15,929 nucleotides of DNA, taken from assembly GCA_018400545.1 (NCBI GenBank), contig JAGYLT010000019.1, positions 1-15,929 of the forward strand, given 5' to 3'. Shown piece after piece: positions 14,020-15,929 of this stretch (its first letter is position 1; every line of letters starts with the position of its first letter). Source of the DNA: Bacteroidales bacterium. Lineage in GTDB: Bacteria; Bacteroidota; Bacteroidia; Bacteroidales; 4484-276. A program made the position numbers and the translations under genes. Under the pieces are notes generated by a model. The model saw only the letters and a program-made list of their open reading frames with translations, made no database searches and had not been told where the DNA came from.

Positions 14020-14634
14020 TTAAAACAACCCGTGCAGCTCGGCATTGATCTTATCGATGATCACACCAAGGTCTTCGGGTTTTTCGGCGAAGTTCAGGTT
14101 GTCCACATTCACGATGAGTTTCTTGCCGGCATCATAGCCGTTCATCCATTTTTCATAGCGCTCATTCAGGCTTTTCAGGTAGTCGAGCCGGATGGATTCT
14201 TCGTATTCCCTGCCCCGTTTCTGAATTTGGTTTACCAGCGTAGGTACGGTAGCCCGGAGATAAATCAACAGGTCAGGTGGCTGGATAAAGCTAACCATCA
14301 GCTCAAAAAGTGAGCTGTAGTTATCAAAATCGCGACTGGTCATCAGGTTCATTTCGTGGAGATTGGGCGCAAAAATGTGGGCATCCTCATAAATGGTCCG
14401 GTCCTGGATGACGTTTTTGCCGCTTTCCCTGATTTTTACAATCTGCCGAAATCGGCTGTTCAGAAAATAAATCTGCAGATTAAATGACCAGCGGCGCATA
14501 TCCTCATAAAAACTATGGAGATAGGGATTGTCGTCAACCGATTCGAAGTGGGGTTCCCATTTAAAATGTTTGGCAAGTAAAGAGGTTAATGTGGTTTTCC
14601 CGGAACCAATGTTCCCTGCGATGGCAATGTGCAT
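14020..14634 (-). CDS. Deoxynucleoside kinase (dGK/dAK/dCK family)
   Basis: The protein has 204 residues. It phosphorylates a deoxynucleoside with a nucleotide triphosphate, in the nucleotide salvage pathway. The P-loop GNIGSGKT (7-14) is at the very start, followed by the conserved Glu (E31 in PHFESVDDNPYL), the DRTIYED motif (78-84, the DRS/DRT of the family) and the Arg-rich lid KRGREYE (about 139-145). The catalytic fold is complete and the size is normal for bacterial enzymes. Which nucleoside it prefers cannot be read from the sequence. It stands alone between the palindrome-rich intergenic region upstream and the DUF4252 operon that it faces. No clear promoter was found. Confidence 0.92.
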   Translation of the reverse strand: MHIAIAGNIGSGKTTLTSLLAKHFKWEPHFESVDDNPYLHSFYEDMRRWSFNLQIYFLNSRFRQIVKIRESGKNVIQDRTIYEDAHIFAPNLHEMNLMTSRDFDNYSSLFELMVSFIQPPDLLIYLRATVPTLVNQIQKRGREYEESIRLDYLKSLNERYEKWMNGYDAGKKLIVNVDNLNFAEKPEDLGVIIDKINAELHGLF

Positions 14635-14681
14635 TTTTTATGTGTTTGTGTGATTCTCAACGCGCTTTAACCGTGCTAACC

Positions 14682-14704
14682 TGAAAAATTCTATGAATTT
14701 TTCA
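14682..14704. repeat. Inverted repeat 1 of the palindrome cluster
   Basis: TGAAAAATTC (14682-14691), loop TAT, GAATTTTTCA (14695-14704): a perfect 10-bp stem. A short ACAC-GAA-GTGT hairpin (14704-14714) adjoins it. Confidence 0.75.
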
Positions 14705-14713
14705 CACGAAGTG

Positions 14714-14780
14714 TTGACGATTGAAAATCAATTGAGTAATAATTAATGGAGAAAAATGCTGTTTTGATTTTCAATGTCAA
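14714..14780. repeat. Inverted repeat 2 of the palindrome cluster
   Basis: TTGAC-(G)-ATTGAAAATCAA (14714-14731) pairs with TTGATTTTCAATGTCAA (14764-14780), 17 bp with one bulged G and a 32-base loop. Each arm contains the near-palindrome ATTGA-N-TCAA. Confidence 0.75.
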
Positions 14781-14788
14781 GGTTAGAC

Positions 14789-14822
14789 CTGACAAATAAT
14801 TGATTTTCAATTATTTCGTCAG
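14789..14822. repeat. Inverted repeat 3 of the palindrome cluster
   Basis: CTGACAAATAATTGA (14789-14803), loop TTT, TCAATTATTT-(C)-GTCAG (14807-14822): a 15-bp stem with one bulged C. Its centre and outer GTCA resemble those of repeat 2. A smaller stem, TGTCA-(A)-GGT and ACC-TGACA (14775-14794), overlaps both repeats and competes with them. Confidence 0.75.
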
Positions 14823-14863
14823 CCCTTCGGGTGCTCTATTCATTTTTATGAATAGAGCAGGCT
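14821..14863. repeat. Inverted repeat 4 of the palindrome cluster
   Basis: TGCTCTATTCAT (14832-14843), loop TTTT, ATGAATAGAGCA (14848-14859): a perfect 12-bp stem. Outer AGCC (14821) and GGCT (14860) also pair, leaving a CTTCGGG bulge. No T tract follows on either strand, so it does not look like an ordinary terminator for the GH3 gene. Confidence 0.75.
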
Positions 14864-14926
14864 AAATTAGAAAAGAAATTCCTTTTTTGAGCTGTGGATA
14901 AAACTACTTTTCAACAACCGGCATTT

Positions 14927-15929
14927 TTAAGTGTTGATCATTTTTAAAATTTCATCCACATGTTTACGGTTATTCGAAAGACGAGGCACTTTATTCTGTC
15001 CGCCCAGCTTATCACGTTTTTTCAGCCAGTTGTAAAAAGTGTTTTCGGGTAAGTCGTGAATTACGGGTTGCCTGAGCACCATATTTTTATATCGCTTTGC
15101 TTCATAATCCGAATTTAAAGATTTGAGTGCGTTATCAAAGGCGTCGGTAAAAACGTCCAGGTTTTCGGGGCTGCGCTTAAATTCCATCAGCCATTCGTGT
15201 GCCGCATTTTTATTGTTGTTGAAATAAATGGGTGCCGCCGTATAATCCGAAACCACGGCATTGCATTTTTCACAGGCGATGGTCAGGGCTTTTTCCGCAT
15301 TTTCGATAATCACCTCTTCACCAAAGGCATTGATGAAATTCTTAGTCCGGCCTGTGATAACGATCCGGTATGGTTTGGTGGATGTAAATTTTATGGTGTC
15401 GCCAATCATGTAACGCCACAGTCCGCCATTTGTGCTGATGACGAGCGCATAGTTTTTCCCGGTTTCAACTTCATCCAGCAGCAATGTTTTCGGGTTTTCG
15501 TTTTCAACATCTTCAAAAGGGATAAACTCATAATAGATGCCATAGTCTAACATCAGCAGCATATCATCATGATCGGTACGATCCTGGATACCGAAAAAGC
15601 CCTCCGAAGCATTGTAAGTTTCCATGTAGCTCATCAGGTCAGAACGGATAATCTCGTTGAACTGCTTGCGGTAAGGGTCGAAATTTACACCACCATGGAA
15701 AAAAACTTCCAGGTTTGGCCATACTTCTGCAAGATTTTCCGTTCCGGCCAGTTCCAGAATTCTCCCGATCAGAACCAGCGTCCATGACGGAACCCCTGAA
15801 ATGCTGGTCACATCGTGCTCCATGGTTACATGGGCCATTTTCTCGATTTTACTTTCCCATTCGTCCATGAGGGCGATGGAGCGGCTCGGTGTTTTTTTAA
15901 GCTGTACCCAAAGCGGCAGGTTATGCATC
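14927..15929 (-). CDS. GH3-family acyl-adenylating protein, C-terminal part (cut by window end)
   Basis: 334 codons are visible and the frame is open at the right edge; full bacterial GH3 proteins have about 500 residues, so roughly the first third is missing. GH3 enzymes, best known from plants, activate a carboxylic acid as an adenylate and join it to an amino acid or related acceptor; bacterial substrates are mostly unknown. Visible family segments are VFFHGGVNFDPYRKQF, the ATP-binding YNASEGFFGIQ, LWRYMIGDTIKF (the Y-R-x-G-D motif) and VITGRTKNFINAFGEE. The C-terminal domain ends in NKVPRLSNNRKHVDEIL. The Met at the edge is internal, not the start. Downstream on its strand lies the palindrome cluster. 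The family call is secure; the reaction in this organism is not known. Confidence 0.93.
   Translation of the reverse strand, partial: MHNLPLWVQLKKTPSRSIALMDEWESKIEKMAHVTMEHDVTSISGVPSWTLVLIGRILELAGTENLAEVWPNLEVFFHGGVNFDPYRKQFNEIIRSDLMSYMETYNASEGFFGIQDRTDHDDMLLMLDYGIYYEFIPFEDVENENPKTLLLDEVETGKNYALVISTNGGLWRYMIGDTIKFTSTKPYRIVITGRTKNFINAFGEEVIIENAEKALTIACEKCNAVVSDYTAAPIYFNNNKNAAHEWLMEFKRSPENLDVFTDAFDNALKSLNSDYEAKRYKNMVLRQPVIHDLPENTFYNWLKKRDKLGGQNKVPRLSNNRKHVDEILKMINT

Noticed and set aside
14682..14863. A CRISPR array
   Set aside because: Repeats are inverted, of different lengths, and without regular spacers.

Overview
The window looks like chromosomal DNA from a member of the Bacteroidota, probably an environmental Bacteroidales or Marinilabiliales relative. 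This rests on a secreted protein with a type IX secretion (T9SS) C-terminal sorting domain, an OmpA protein with thrombospondin type 3 repeats, a bacterial GH3 protein, an ECF sigma / anti-sigma / DUF4252 set, promoters of the TTTG...TAnnTTTG type, and start codons without clear Shine-Dalgarno sequences. No insertion sequence, phage, CRISPR, tRNA or rRNA gene was found.

Layout: (1) 1-686, 3' part of nadE (+), convergent with (2) 705-2045, an OmpA/TSP3 outer-membrane protein (-). (3) 2176-3536, an iron-sulfur pair on the minus strand, mrp/apbC then a NifU-like scaffold protein, ending in a strong terminator. (4) 3700-5933, a peroxide-defence locus: oxyR (+) diverges from dps and a 1-Cys peroxiredoxin (-), with a well-placed candidate OxyR box in the shared intergenic region. 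(5) 5949-6290, an alkyltransferase-like protein (-). (6) 6352-10654, a very large secreted multidomain T9SS protein (-) split by an apparent one-base frameshift. (7) 10751-11716, a YhcC-type radical SAM protein (-). (8) 11741-12211, a gene-free stretch with the 3' remnant of a lost membrane-protein gene. (9) 12212-13865, an ECF sigma factor, a membrane-anchored putative anti-sigma and a DUF4252 exported protein (+), ending in a terminator. (10) 14020-14634, a deoxynucleoside kinase (-). (11) 14635-14926, an intergenic region packed with interlocking inverted repeats. (12) 14927-15929, the C-terminal two thirds of a GH3-family protein (-), running off the right edge.

The clearest functional unit is the peroxide locus: OxyR keeps both redox cysteines with the classic nine-residue separation. 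A candidate ATAG-N7-CTAT site lies about 66 bases upstream of the inferred dps start and overlaps oxyR's own -7 box, as expected for activation of dps-prx together with autorepression. The sigma/anti-sigma/DUF4252 set is a second, surface-signalling-like unit.

I did not find a clearly new biological system. The items most worth a second look are the palindrome cluster at 14682-14863, the frameshifted giant T9SS protein, the Mrp protein lacking its CxxC cluster ligands, and the gene remnant at 11935-12093.
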